The notes beneath the pieces were generated by a model, which saw only the letters and a program-made list of their open reading frames with translations, was not told the origin of the DNA and did not search any database. A DNA stretch of 64,000 bases, from NCBI RefSeq assembly GCF_022758145.1, contig NZ_JAJVDH010000006.1, forward strand, positions 124,001-188,000. Reading direction: 5' to 3'. The stretch comes from Pontibacter vulgaris (GTDB taxonomy: Bacteria > Bacteroidota > Bacteroidia > Cytophagales > Hymenobacteraceae). The first letter of the stretch is position 1, and every line of letters begins with the position of its first letter. A program made the translations under genes and the position numbers. Shown piece after piece: positions 9,665 through 17,855 of this stretch.

Positions 9665-10252
9665 ATGGTAATTTTTACCTTACTTTTCACGTTGTTAACA
9701 GGCATTTTTGCGCCTGCACCAACCACAGTTCTTTTACCTGCAAAAGCAGCGAAAGACAATAACAGCCATAAAGTTGGTCACAAGAATAACGGAACACTGG
9801 CCTGGTCGCCATCGCGCAGACTTAGCTGGGAAGATTTTAAAGGAAACCCCGACGATGGGAATCCGCACCATGCGTTAACGGCTGCTAACCTGGCTGTAGA
9901 TGCTAAATGCAAAAACGACCGTTTCGAATATAATGTAACCTGCGTTTTCCTGCCAACTGAATCCTGGTCGAAGAACAAAAAATCAGATAAATTACTGTTC
10001 CACGAGCAGTTGCATTTTGATTTGACTGAAGTACACGCCCGCCTGCTGCGTAAGAAACTACAGAAAATAGGAAGCAGTTGCAGCAACGTAAAAACCACGA
10101 TGACCCCGGCTGTAAACCAGGTTTTTAAAGAATGGAAAGCCGAGCAGGATCTGTTTGATAAAAAATCTAATCACGGCCTGAATAGCGATGTACAGCAGGA
10201 ATGGGCTGCCAATATCGAAAAAAGACTGCAGGAGCTCGAAGCCTATAAATAA
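9665..10252 (+). CDS. DUF922-like secreted metalloprotease-like protein
   Basis: A 195-residue protein with an N-terminal hydrophobic export segment (MVIFTLLFTLLTGIF). The core has RLSWEDFKGNPDDG and, near residue 118, HEQLHFDLTE, an HExxH zinc-site pattern. This combination is typical of the DUF922 family of predicted secreted zinc-dependent peptidases. The C-terminal third is a charged helix that reads like a short coiled coil. Catalysis has not been shown for most members, so the activity is inferred. It is monocistronic and ends at a very strong shared terminator. Confidence 0.65.
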   Translation: MVIFTLLFTLLTGIFAPAPTTVLLPAKAAKDNNSHKVGHKNNGTLAWSPSRRLSWEDFKGNPDDGNPHHALTAANLAVDAKCKNDRFEYNVTCVFLPTESWSKNKKSDKLLFHEQLHFDLTEVHARLLRKKLQKIGSSCSNVKTTMTPAVNQVFKEWKAEQDLFDKKSNHGLNSDVQQEWAANIEKRLQELEAYK

Positions 10253-10256
10253 AGTA

Positions 10257-10299
10257 AAAAGCGCTGGCCATACTTTGCAAAGTATGGCCAGCGCTTTTT
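10257..10299. terminator. Long perfect-stem bidirectional terminator
   Basis: AAAAGCGCTGGCCATACTTT and its exact complement form a nearly loop-free palindrome ending in T5. The stem itself contains the TATACTTT word. It serves the converging DUF922 and FAD/Rieske genes. Confidence 0.85.
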
Positions 10300-10318
10300 A
10301 CATAACCTGAAGTATAAA

Positions 10319-11863
10319 TTACTCAGCCGGGCCGAGGTTTTTTAATGCAGGGCCATTGATTACGTTGCCAAAAGGATCGAAGCGTGACCCATGGCATGGG
10401 CAATCCCAGGAGCTTTCTACGTTATTCCAGCTAACCACGCAGCCTAAGTGCGGGCAAATGGCAGAACATTCGTGGCGTTTTCCATCCTGGTCGCAATACA
10501 CAGCTACTTTGGTCATTCCTTTTCGCATAATGGCGCCAGTGCCTGGCATTACCTGCATTGGGTCATCAACATCACCACCTGTAACGTAATCTTTAAACTG
10601 AGCTGCCACATTCAGGTTCTCTTTCATGAACTCGCCCGAAGACTTAAGGCTTACCCGCCCCGGATCGTAAAGTTTTTCGTATAAATTGGGCCTTCCCATT
10701 ATAAGATCTGTAATCAGCATACCTGCAATGGTGCCGTGTGTCATGCCATGCCCCGAATCACCTGTGGCAATGTATACTTCAGCATCTCCCGGGTTTCGGC
10801 CTATAAATGCCAGCGCATCAACCGGCTCATATACCTGCCCCGACCAACGGTAAGTCACCTCCCCTGCCATCGGGAGTTTCAGGCGCATCCAACGCTCTAA
10901 TTCTGCAAAATGTTTTTCCGGGTGATGGTCCTGGCCAGTTTTATGATCTCCACCACCAACTATAAGCAAATCCGATCCTGCATGTTCTGTGTTTACTCCT
11001 TCTGCTTTTCCTTTCAGTAAGCGGATGTAATGGTACGAGTCGTCCATATCCCAATACAGGGCATCGGGCACTTCGCCGGCATTCACTTTGGCTGCTATAG
11101 CATAGGTTCTGTAGGGAGCTTGTTTTGTATGGATTGTAACCCAATCGTTTACCGGTGTGTTAGTTGCCACTACCAAATGGTTTGCAGAAACTGCATGCCC
11201 ATCTGTACAGATAACAGTATTTATAGCGCCGGTCTCAAATCGCTCGGCACGGGTTTCTGTATAAATTCTGCCGCCTTTATCTATAATGGCCCGGCTAACC
11301 GCCTCCAGGTATTTAAGCACATGGAAGTGTGCCTGGTTCGGAAACTGCAGACAGGATAAGCCAGTAAGGGTTGGCACCGGGCATTCTTTGCGTAACACCA
11401 CATCGCGCCAGCCAATCTGTTGCACTGCCTCCAGTTCCTTCATTAAGTCTTCGCCTTGCTCGCGGTTATTGGCAAAAAGGTAACCATCTACACGAACAAA
11501 GTCGCAGTCTATTTTAAGGTCCTTGATGATCTCTTCTATTTTATCGATTGCATCGCCATGGCTTTGCGCTGCTTTTCGGGCACCTTCAATACCAAAAAGC
11601 TTGATGAGTTCTGTAAAACGATCATCGAGGGCATTGGCAAGATGTGCTGTTGTGCGGCCGGTTTCGCCTCCTCCTATATGCTTCGCCTCCAGCACAATTA
11701 CCCGTTTTCCTTCTTTGGCAAGCAGGTAGGCTGTAGTAATGCCAGCAATACCGGCACCGACAACACATACATCGCAGGTCAGGTTTTCAGAAAGCTTTTG
11801 GGTGGCAGGCATCACCACATCGTCCATCCAGGCAGAGCGGCTTGCTCCGGATTCTCTTTTCAT
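10319..11863 (-). CDS. FAD-dependent oxidoreductase with C-terminal Rieske [2Fe-2S] domain
   Basis: A 514-residue fusion. Residues about 30-400 form a DAO/glycine-oxidase-like FAD domain: the dinucleotide motif GAGIAG is at 36-41, ending in acidic VLEA, and a second FAD contact is TGDSGHGMTHGT. Residues about 430-514 form a Rieske domain with the cluster ligands C470/H472 (CPHLGC) and C488/H491 (CPCHGSRF), plus the paired cysteines C475 and C490. Such fusions are known in several bacterial groups but the substrate is generally unknown. There is no signal peptide, so it is probably cytoplasmic. Transcription starts from a gap rich in TATACTT palindromes. Confidence 0.8.
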   Translation of the reverse strand: MKRESGASRSAWMDDVVMPATQKLSENLTCDVCVVGAGIAGITTAYLLAKEGKRVIVLEAKHIGGGETGRTTAHLANALDDRFTELIKLFGIEGARKAAQSHGDAIDKIEEIIKDLKIDCDFVRVDGYLFANNREQGEDLMKELEAVQQIGWRDVVLRKECPVPTLTGLSCLQFPNQAHFHVLKYLEAVSRAIIDKGGRIYTETRAERFETGAINTVICTDGHAVSANHLVVATNTPVNDWVTIHTKQAPYRTYAIAAKVNAGEVPDALYWDMDDSYHYIRLLKGKAEGVNTEHAGSDLLIVGGGDHKTGQDHHPEKHFAELERWMRLKLPMAGEVTYRWSGQVYEPVDALAFIGRNPGDAEVYIATGDSGHGMTHGTIAGMLITDLIMGRPNLYEKLYDPGRVSLKSSGEFMKENLNVAAQFKDYVTGGDVDDPMQVMPGTGAIMRKGMTKVAVYCDQDGKRHECSAICPHLGCVVSWNNVESSWDCPCHGSRFDPFGNVINGPALKNLGPAE

Positions 11864-11986
11864 AGTTTCTAGTTTTATGGCAGGTATAAAGGCAAGTATG
11901 ATCTTGTTAAAGTATACTAAACCAATTGCATAGGATTACGATGTGCGGTGCCTTATGTTGCTGTAAGGCTTTCAGGAAGGAAATTG

Positions 11987-12048
11987 AAGTATAATTTATA
12001 CTTGCTATACTTTTAGTATAATGATTTAACTATATTTATACTTTAAGC
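11987..12048. repeat. Cluster of palindromic TATACTT words
   Basis: AAGTATAATTTATACTT (11987-12003) is a 7-bp inverted repeat with a 3-nt spacer. TATACTTTTAGTATA (12006-12020) is a 6-bp inverted repeat with a 3-nt spacer, and another TTTATACTT follows near 12035. This lies in the 294-bp gap between the divergent FAD/Rieske gene and the 12158 gene; the gap otherwise holds only the cassette-border motif at 12086-12130. Confidence 0.5.
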
Positions 12049-12085
12049 TAAAACTTGAAAGAGAGTTGTAATTGCTGCTACTGCA

Positions 12086-12130
12086 GTTATAGTGCAGATA
12101 AGCGTATGTTGTCGTATATCCAATAGTTAG
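12086..12130 (+). repeat. Cassette-border repeat, copy A
   Basis: This 45-nt stretch matches 35 of 45 positions of 28363-28407 without gaps. The shared core is TGCAGATAAGCGTA and both end in TAGTTAG. Each copy sits 15-30 bp before a gene of unknown function that is followed by an attC-like fold. Confidence 0.5.
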
Positions 12131-12157
12131 TGGGTATATTAATTTATAAAAGAAAAA

Positions 12158-12631
12158 ATGGTAAAGCTTCTGACCTTACTACTTCTGATACCATTCCTCA
12201 CAGTGGGGCAGAGCATTAATTCTACAGAAGTAAAAGGGCAGAGCAACATCTATAATAATGCTCTGATTCAGTATATCAAGCATCTTGAGAAGAGTACTAT
12301 AAAGTATGATACACTGTACTTGAGCAATCAACCTGAAGTAATTACTGATAGTCTGATGACAAAAGTGGGGAATACGGTTATCAAAGTAGTCAAAGAAAGC
12401 GAAGGTGAGCTTAGCGAAATTCTCGATAGAAAAGAAGAAATTACTTACCATTACCTTTTCCCTCTAAGATTTAATAACGGTCAGTTTGATGTTTCAATCT
12501 TGCCTTTAGGTGCTAAAAAAGAGAAAGGAGAAATACGCTTGTTAAATTCTGGTGTTGGTCGAGCAGTCTATTCTTTTGACCAGCAGAAAAAACAGTTTAA
12601 GTTTATCAGGTATGAAAGTCGGGGTATTTAA
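12158..12631 (+). CDS. Hypothetical secreted protein (first cassette-like gene)
   Basis: A 157-residue protein with a clear signal peptide (MVKLLTLLLLIPFLTVGQS). The mature part is charged, with no motif I recognise: it alternates short strands (YDTLYLSNQPEVITDSL, GEIRLLNSG) and would fit a small beta-rich periplasmic or surface protein. It lies between a border repeat (12086-12130) and an attC-like fold (12643-12709), the arrangement of an integron gene cassette. No function can be assigned. Confidence 0.55.
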   Translation: MVKLLTLLLLIPFLTVGQSINSTEVKGQSNIYNNALIQYIKHLEKSTIKYDTLYLSNQPEVITDSLMTKVGNTVIKVVKESEGELSEILDRKEEITYHYLFPLRFNNGQFDVSILPLGAKKEKGEIRLLNSGVGRAVYSFDQQKKQFKFIRYESRGI

Positions 12632-12642
12632 GAATAACATCC

Positions 12643-12709
12643 ACTAACCCGGCACATAAGCCAAGCTTGGCTGCGCCTCGCTCGCTTTATGTACCAACCG
12701 TTATAGGTA
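12643..12709 (+). repeat. attC-like folded recombination site 1
   Basis: The outer arms are ACTAAC and GTTATAG, resembling the R''/R' core boxes. The inner arms are GGCACATAAGC and GCTTTATGTACC, which pair except for one mismatch and one extrahelical A. CCAAGCTTGG is a further hairpin inside. Extrahelical bases and paired core boxes are features of integron attC sites; recognition by an integrase is inferred. Confidence 0.5.
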
Positions 12710-12734
12710 ACCTTCAGTATAGACAGATGGGAAG

Positions 12735-13331
12735 ATGATGAACTTATTTATAAAGGCGATATTAGCTCTGTTGACGCTTGGACTAGCTCTCGTAATTGGT
12801 GTTTTTATTCTTTTTGGTATTGCCTTTGGCTCTTTTGACAAAGATTATTCATTAGATGACCTGAAGCAAAACTTTGACTTGAAGAGAAATGAAATTTACC
12901 AAGCGAAAACCTACTTTAATTCCATTTTACCACCTGACACCAAAGTTGACATTGAATTTGAAAACGATAATGAGCTATTCTATTTTAACATAGTTAAGGG
13001 TAACGCTTATTATACCCTTACAGACAGAAATATTGAATCAAAACAGGTTGACAGCCTACTAAATATACTAGGTTGGACTAAAAACAATCTAGTTGAGTTA
13101 AAGAATAAGCTTGACAAAGCAAATTGTATTTCATTTGATAAAAGGGATGACTTCAAAATTGGTTTTCAGCGGAGTGGAATGGGGAAATACTACTTTCGCC
13201 TGTTAGATAAACCTAAGAATGACTCAGTACGGTTAGCGATTAATCAAGAGTGTGTTTACATTCACAATGACAGTGTAATATTTGAATATGGTGGCGGTGC
13301 GATAGGAGAAGATTGCTTATACAATCGTTAA
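12735..13331 (+). CDS. Hypothetical membrane-anchored protein (second cassette-like gene)
   Basis: A 198-residue protein with one N-terminal membrane span (residues about 5-30, ILALLTLGLALVIGVFILFGIAFG) and a soluble, probably periplasmic domain. That domain is rich in Asp/Lys/Tyr with no motif I recognise. There are two Cys in the C-terminal half and a Gly-rich end (YGGGAIGEDC). It starts about 25 bp after attC-like site 1 and is followed by site 2, in the same orientation as its neighbours. No function can be assigned. Confidence 0.55.
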   Translation: MMNLFIKAILALLTLGLALVIGVFILFGIAFGSFDKDYSLDDLKQNFDLKRNEIYQAKTYFNSILPPDTKVDIEFENDNELFYFNIVKGNAYYTLTDRNIESKQVDSLLNILGWTKNNLVELKNKLDKANCISFDKRDDFKIGFQRSGMGKYYFRLLDKPKNDSVRLAINQECVYIHNDSVIFEYGGGAIGEDCLYNR

Positions 13332-13358
13332 TTAAAAACAGTAATTAAAAGAAAGGCT

Positions 13359-13427
13359 ACCTATGACACAATGTATACAAAACCCTTGCTTCGCTACAGG
13401 CTTTGCATACACGCGGCCCGTTAGGTG
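13359..13427 (+). repeat. attC-like folded recombination site 2
   Basis: The right core GTTAGGT is a perfect match to the attC R' consensus GTTRRRY. The left side ACCTATGAC would be its partner with a 2-nt insertion. The inner arms TGTATACAAA and TTTGCATACA pair at 9 of 10 positions. Confidence 0.5.
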
Positions 13428-13436
13428 TCTATTAAA

Positions 13437-13528
13437 ATGAAAATATCAAATTAGTAATTCTTGTTACAGCACTTCTTTTAATATCCAGCTTTGAGAGCGG
13501 GATGCTTTTTAGTTGCGTACAAAGCTAA
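13437..13528 (+). pseudogene. Remnant of a small secreted protein gene
   Basis: ATG 13437 is stopped after five codons. Shifting the frame by one base just after it gives KLVILVTALLLISSFESG, a clear signal-peptide-like sequence, to TAA 13526-13528. It lies directly behind attC-like site 2, as a third cassette gene would. The remaining gap to 13622 shows nothing else. Confidence 0.35.
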
Positions 13529-13621
13529 TTGTCATAAAAAGTATACATTCAAACCCAGTCTGTTCTCAACTAAAATCAGACGCTGTTTCAGGACCTCGTT
13601 ATTCTATAAAATAAACCAAGC

Positions 13622-14083
13622 ATGATAAGACCTTATTCTAAAGAAGACAAAAATGCGTTGGTGGCTTTACTGAGGCTTAACACTCCTCTCTATTTCGACG
13701 AATCGGAAGAGAATGACTTTTTAGCGTACCTAGACAATCATTTGGATAACTATTTTATAGTTGAGGAAAATGGGGAAATTATAGGTTCGGGGGGAATCAA
13801 TTACTTTCCGGAAGAGAAGCTGGCGCGTATTTCCTGGGATATCATTCACCCGGATTACCAGGGAAAAGGCATTGGCACAAAACTGACAAAGTATAGAATT
13901 GATGAGATCAGGAAAAATCAAAGTATAAATTCTATACTTGTAAGAACAACGCAGCTAGTGTATAAATTTTACCAAAAGCTTGGGTTTAAATTAGAGAAAA
14001 CTGAAAAGGATTTCTGGGCTAAAGGCTTTGACCTTTACCAGATGAGATTAGAATTAGAACTAGACCAAACAAGCTTTGATTAA
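13622..14083 (+). CDS. GNAT-family N-acetyltransferase
   Basis: A 153-residue single-domain acetyltransferase. The acetyl-CoA-binding motif A is DYQGKGIGTKL (the Q/R-x-x-G-x-G/A loop) at about residues 79-89, preceded by the beta-4 strand GGINYFPEEKLARISWDIIHP. The C-terminal VYKFYQKLGFKLEKTEKDFW is the usual GNAT beta5-alpha4 region. The substrate is unknown; proteins of this size acetylate amino acids, polyamines or antibiotics. It starts 30 bp before the csaA-like gene and in the same direction, after the cassette-like region. Confidence 0.75.
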   Translation: MIRPYSKEDKNALVALLRLNTPLYFDESEENDFLAYLDNHLDNYFIVEENGEIIGSGGINYFPEEKLARISWDIIHPDYQGKGIGTKLTKYRIDEIRKNQSINSILVRTTQLVYKFYQKLGFKLEKTEKDFWAKGFDLYQMRLELELDQTSFD

Positions 14084-14112
14084 CATACTTTTGAAACACC
14101 AATTAACTCTTC

Positions 14113-14454
14113 ATGATAACAGACACCATTACTTGGCAGCACTTTGAGCAAACCGATATCAGAGTTGGAACTATAATTGAAGCTTTTGATTTTCCGGAAG
14201 CACGTAAGCCGGCTTATAAACTTACCGTTGATCTTGGCCCGTTGGGTATAAAAAAGTCAAGCGCCCAGATCACAAAGCTATACTCTAAGGAAGAGTTAAT
14301 AGGCAAGCAGGTGCTCTGTGTAACCAACTTAGGCAAAAAACAAATAGGCAAATATATTTCGGAGGTGCTGGTAACAGGCTTTGAAGATGAGGATAAAAAT
14401 ATTGTGCTGGCGCAACCAGCCGCTAAGGTACCTAACGGCAGCAAACTGATCTGA
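14113..14454 (+). CDS. csaA: CsaA-type tRNA-binding-domain protein
   Basis: A 113-residue protein made entirely of one tRNA-binding OB-fold. It matches CsaA in length and pattern: WQHFEQTDIRVGTIIEA at the start, KPAYKLTVDLGPLGIKKSSAQI in the middle and AQPAAKVPNGSKL at the end. Bacillus CsaA is a dimeric export-linked chaperone with tRNA affinity; the role in Bacteroidota is less certain. It is followed by a terminator. Confidence 0.85.
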   Translation: MITDTITWQHFEQTDIRVGTIIEAFDFPEARKPAYKLTVDLGPLGIKKSSAQITKLYSKEELIGKQVLCVTNLGKKQIGKYISEVLVTGFEDEDKNIVLAQPAAKVPNGSKLI

Positions 14455-14457
14455 CAA

Positions 14458-14488
14458 AAAAAGGCATCGCTTTTTCAGCCATGCCTTT
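14458..14488. terminator. Terminator between csaA and the DUF4296 gene
   Basis: AAAGGCAT pairs with ATGCCTTT around a 13-nt loop. The stem is short and flanked by an A-run, so it is moderate in strength. Confidence 0.55.
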
Positions 14489-14532
14489 AACTATAAATCT
14501 ATACTATCGTCCTTATCAGCCAAACTAATAAT

Positions 14533-14937
14533 TTACAATGCTCTATAAGGAGCTGGCTGCTGCGCATCACCTTCTGCCTCAGGCGCTTGCCCTTCTTTAA
14601 TTTTGGCTTTAGACTCACGCACACTCAAAGTATCAATTATAATTTCATAAAGCTTATCCATTTCAACAAGGTGCTCCAGGTAGTAGTCATACGTATCCCG
14701 AAACTTCTTCTCTGACACGCCATGTTTCTTTAGTATCAGTTTCTGCGCATGGTTAAAAGTCATCATGGCAGTATCGGGGTAATTCATCTTACTTTCAATG
14801 CGCGCCTCAGCCTCATGTACATCAGCCAGTATTTGCACCATCTTTTCCTTAGTAACCAGGTTTTCAGGTGGCTTGGGGGTTTGTTTCTGGCAACCTAGCA
14901 GGCTGAAACAAAAAAGTATGCAGAAAAGTCTTTTCAC
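14533..14937 (-). CDS. DUF4296-type lipoprotein
   Basis: A 134-residue protein with a lipoprotein signal (MKRLFCILFCFSLLGC, lipobox LLGC, acylated Cys at 16). The mature part has KEKMVQILADVHEAEARI and NHAQKLILKKHGVSEKKFRDTYDYYLEH, the helical pattern of the Bacteroidota DUF4296 family. The tail is acidic and Pro/Gln-rich. The function of the family is unknown. It is divergent from the DUF58 operon, with 57 bp between starts. Confidence 0.75.
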   Translation of the reverse strand: MKRLFCILFCFSLLGCQKQTPKPPENLVTKEKMVQILADVHEAEARIESKMNYPDTAMMTFNHAQKLILKKHGVSEKKFRDTYDYYLEHLVEMDKLYEIIIDTLSVRESKAKIKEGQAPEAEGDAQQPAPYRAL

Positions 14938-14994
14938 GGATGTAAATTACGGGAATATGTCCTAATTTTAAAATCTGACGCTACAGCCCAAAGT

Positions 14995-15876
14995 ATGAAA
15001 GAGCTTGTTCAAAAGCTACGAAAGTACGAGATCCGCATCAGAAAGGCAATAACCACCCAGATGCAAGGCGATTTCCACTCGGTATTTAAAGGTACCGGGC
15101 TGGAGTTTGACGACGTGCGCGCCTACCAGTACGGAGATGATGTGCGCTCGATTGACTGGAACGTGTCGGCAAAAGGACATGGCACTTTTGTAAAAACCTA
15201 CCGCGAAGAGAAAGAGCAATCGGTGTTCCTGATGCTGGATGTGAGCGCTTCGCAAACCATTGGCACCGGAAAGCAGCATAAGCTTGATATTGGCAAAGAG
15301 ATTTGCGGCGTACTGGCGCTTTCGGCAGCGCAGCAGCAAAGCCAGATCGGCATTGTGTGCATCAGCGATCAGAAAGAAAAGTATATTAAACCGGCCAAAG
15401 GCATTGAGCAGGCTTATACTATCATTAAGGCGCTATCGGAGCTAAAACCAAAATCAGCTAAAACTAACCTGGCAGCAGGTATAAAATTAACGCTGGATAT
15501 CATAAAGCGCCGGAGCATTATCCTGCTCATCTCTGATTTTATAGATACCAATTACGAGCGCGAACTGGCTATGCTGGCAAAACGCCACGACCTGATCGTG
15601 CTGCAACTACAGGACCTTCGCGAGCAAAAAGTACCTGGTCTGGGCATTGTACCTGTTTTGGATAAGGAAAGCGGCAAAACGATCTGGCTTAATACATCAG
15701 GCGATGAATTTCAGCAACATTATTTATCTCAATATAAGCAGAACCGGGAGAAAGTAGCGCGCATCTGTCAGAAGTACCAGGCAAATTATTTAGCTATACA
15801 AACAAACGAGGACTATGTACCGCAACTCGTTAATCTGTTCAGGCTCAGAAATAAGTCTACCAAGAAAAGTGCGTAA
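14995..15876 (+). CDS. DUF58-domain protein, first gene of a Bat-type operon
   Basis: A 293-residue protein with the DUF58 signature GTGLEFDDVRAYQYGDDVRSIDWNVSAK (residues about 30-58) and a von Willebrand A-like MIDAS start DVSAS. In many bacteria DUF58 proteins are encoded with a MoxR AAA+ ATPase and the VWA proteins BatA/BatB. Here the following genes are a small membrane protein and a BatA-like VWA protein, so this is that operon, but no MoxR gene is upstream (the neighbour is a divergent lipoprotein). Family members are linked to stress tolerance and protein maturation; the exact role is unknown. Confidence 0.8.
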   Translation: MKELVQKLRKYEIRIRKAITTQMQGDFHSVFKGTGLEFDDVRAYQYGDDVRSIDWNVSAKGHGTFVKTYREEKEQSVFLMLDVSASQTIGTGKQHKLDIGKEICGVLALSAAQQQSQIGIVCISDQKEKYIKPAKGIEQAYTIIKALSELKPKSAKTNLAAGIKLTLDIIKRRSIILLISDFIDTNYERELAMLAKRHDLIVLQLQDLREQKVPGLGIVPVLDKESGKTIWLNTSGDEFQQHYLSQYKQNREKVARICQKYQANYLAIQTNEDYVPQLVNLFRLRNKSTKKSA

Positions 15877-16783
15877 ATTACCTTTATTTATACTTTTATA
15901 CTTACTGCAGGCAGTTGCATGGGGCCAGCAGGTTCCGCTGCCAGAAGGCCGCTTTAACCGCGACTTTGCACAGTTAGGCGAGCTGCTGCAATACACGCTG
16001 GTACACAGGCACCCGGCAACGCAGGAAGTTATACTTCCGGACTCCAGCCAAAGCTTTGCCCCTTTTGAATTTGTGAGCAAACGCTACTACCCTACTTATA
16101 CTAGAGGCGGGATCAGCACGGACAGCGCTGTTTATACTTTGCGTACCTTCGAAATATACCCGGTACAGGAGCTGGCGCTTCCGGTGCTTGTTTTGCAGGG
16201 CCAGGACACGATACAGGTAAAAGCCCAGGCAGATACGTTACAGCTAAAGCAATTGGTAAGTAAAGTGATCGAGCCTTTGCAGTTTAAAACAGATACTGCT
16301 TTGGTACCGGTAGAAGAGCGTTTTAACTGGCCAATTGTAGTGGTATGGATGGCGGCTGCTTTCGTTTTTTTCAGTCTAGTGTGGCTTACGTTTGGTCAGA
16401 CTATAAAAACAAAGTATAAACTTTACCGCCTCCGTAAAGACCATGTATACTTTGCTTCGCGCTATACTTCGCACGTAGACAGGTTTGTAAAATCAGGATC
16501 TTCTCAAAGTATGGAGAAGGCTGTTTCACTTTGGAAAAACTATCTCACCAAACTCGAAAAAAGCGCAATCAACTCTTTTACCACCAAAGAAATCGTGCGC
16601 TTTTACCACGACAACGAAGATGTAAACACCGCCTTGCGCCTTTGCGATAAAGCCATATATGGTAACCTGTTAACCGAAGCCGATAAAGAAACGCAGGACG
16701 CGTTGGTGCAGCTTCGCACTTTTGCCAGAAGCCGTTATAAAACACAACGAGAGGTAACTAACAATGCTAGGAATAAGCGATGA
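15869..16783 (+). CDS. Signal-peptide-bearing single-pass membrane protein of the Bat operon
   Basis: I place the start at GTG 15869, which overlaps the upstream stop by 8 nt and opens directly on a signal peptide (RKLPLFILLYLLQAVAWGQQ). The in-frame ATG at 15815 would add 18 polar residues ahead of it. The 304-residue product has a periplasmic beta-rich half, one membrane span (WPIVVVWMAAAFVFFSLVWLTF) near residue 165, and a cytoplasmic helical tail. The position and topology resemble the BatD/hypothetical slot of Bacteroidota Bat operons. No catalytic motif is visible. It overlaps the next gene by 20 nt. Confidence 0.6.
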   Translation: MRKLPLFILLYLLQAVAWGQQVPLPEGRFNRDFAQLGELLQYTLVHRHPATQEVILPDSSQSFAPFEFVSKRYYPTYTRGGISTDSAVYTLRTFEIYPVQELALPVLVLQGQDTIQVKAQADTLQLKQLVSKVIEPLQFKTDTALVPVEERFNWPIVVVWMAAAFVFFSLVWLTFGQTIKTKYKLYRLRKDHVYFASRYTSHVDRFVKSGSSQSMEKAVSLWKNYLTKLEKSAINSFTTKEIVRFYHDNEDVNTALRLCDKAIYGNLLTEADKETQDALVQLRTFARSRYKTQREVTNNARNKR

Positions 16784-17816
16784 GCAACTGGACTGGCTGA
16801 ACCTGGAATGGTTTAGTTACAGTACCCTCCGTTCTTTCGATTGGGTTTACCCAGTGGTGCTCTATGCATTACCGGCCGTGCCATTGCTGTTTATGTTTAA
16901 ATGGTTACTTACACTTAAAACACGTAACAAGCTGGATATGGCCATGTTTAACAGCAAGACCAAATTCCAGTTCACAAGCTTATTACGTTTTCTGCCGGAC
17001 CTTATATTTATACTTTTCATGATGCTGGTGCTGGTTGCCATAGCAAGGCCTCAGCGCGTTAACGAACAGATAGAGCAGAGCGCAGAAGGAATTGACATTG
17101 TGCTGGCACTGGATGTTTCAGGTTCGATGGAGCTGACAGACATTACACCAAACAGGTTGGATGCTGCCAAAGATGTAGCACTTGATTTTATAAATGGACG
17201 AGTGCAGGACCGCATCGGCCTGGTTGTTTTTGCAGGCGACGCCTACTCCCTTGCCCCTCTTACCACAGATTATCAGTTGCTACGGGAAAGTATAAATTCC
17301 ATAGGCTTTAAAATGATACCGAACGATGGTACCGCTATTGGTAGTGCCCTGGCTATAGCTGTAAACAGAATGCGCGACTCTAATGCCAAAAGTAAAGTCG
17401 TTATACTTATAAGCGATGGCGAAAACACTGCCGGCAGCCTGGACCCCGAAATGGCGGCACGGCTGGCCTTTGCGCACAACATAAAACTTTATACGATTGG
17501 TATAGGTAAAGACGGGCAGGCAACTTATGCATCTGATAACTCGGGAAAAAAAGTACTGGTAGAAACGCAGCTCGATGAAAGCAGTTTGCGACAAATAGCA
17601 CAACTTGGCGAAGGACTTTTCTTCAGAGCCGATTCCAAAGATGCGCTGCAGGAAATTTTCCGGAACATCAACAAATATGAAAAAACCGAAGTAACGGAAA
17701 AACGATTCCGCGATACCCGCGATTATTACCAGGTATACTTAAAATGGGCACTGCTCCTATTGCTGTTATGGATGCTTTTAAAGAATACATTCATAACAAA
17801 CGTACTTGAAGACTAA
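16764..17816 (+). CDS. BatA-like membrane-anchored von Willebrand factor A protein
   Basis: A 350-residue protein with two N-terminal membrane spans (residues about 29-50 and 76-94), a VWA domain and a C-terminal span (YLKWALLLLLLWMLL). The MIDAS metal site is intact: DVSGS at 117-121, a Thr in the loop, and LISDGENT later. This architecture is that of BatA/BatB (aerotolerance) proteins, which are thought to form periplasmic complexes with BatC/D. It is the last gene of the three-gene operon starting at 14995. Confidence 0.8.
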   Translation: MLGISDEQLDWLNLEWFSYSTLRSFDWVYPVVLYALPAVPLLFMFKWLLTLKTRNKLDMAMFNSKTKFQFTSLLRFLPDLIFILFMMLVLVAIARPQRVNEQIEQSAEGIDIVLALDVSGSMELTDITPNRLDAAKDVALDFINGRVQDRIGLVVFAGDAYSLAPLTTDYQLLRESINSIGFKMIPNDGTAIGSALAIAVNRMRDSNAKSKVVILISDGENTAGSLDPEMAARLAFAHNIKLYTIGIGKDGQATYASDNSGKKVLVETQLDESSLRQIAQLGEGLFFRADSKDALQEIFRNINKYEKTEVTEKRFRDTRDYYQVYLKWALLLLLLWMLLKNTFITNVLED

Positions 17817-17855
17817 CAAAACCAGCTACTTACAAGCCAGATATAACATAAAACT

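Noticed and set aside
11030..11872. Several plus-strand frames opposite the FAD/Rieske gene
   Set aside because: The minus-strand frame has intact FAD and Rieske motifs along its whole length, so these are shadows.
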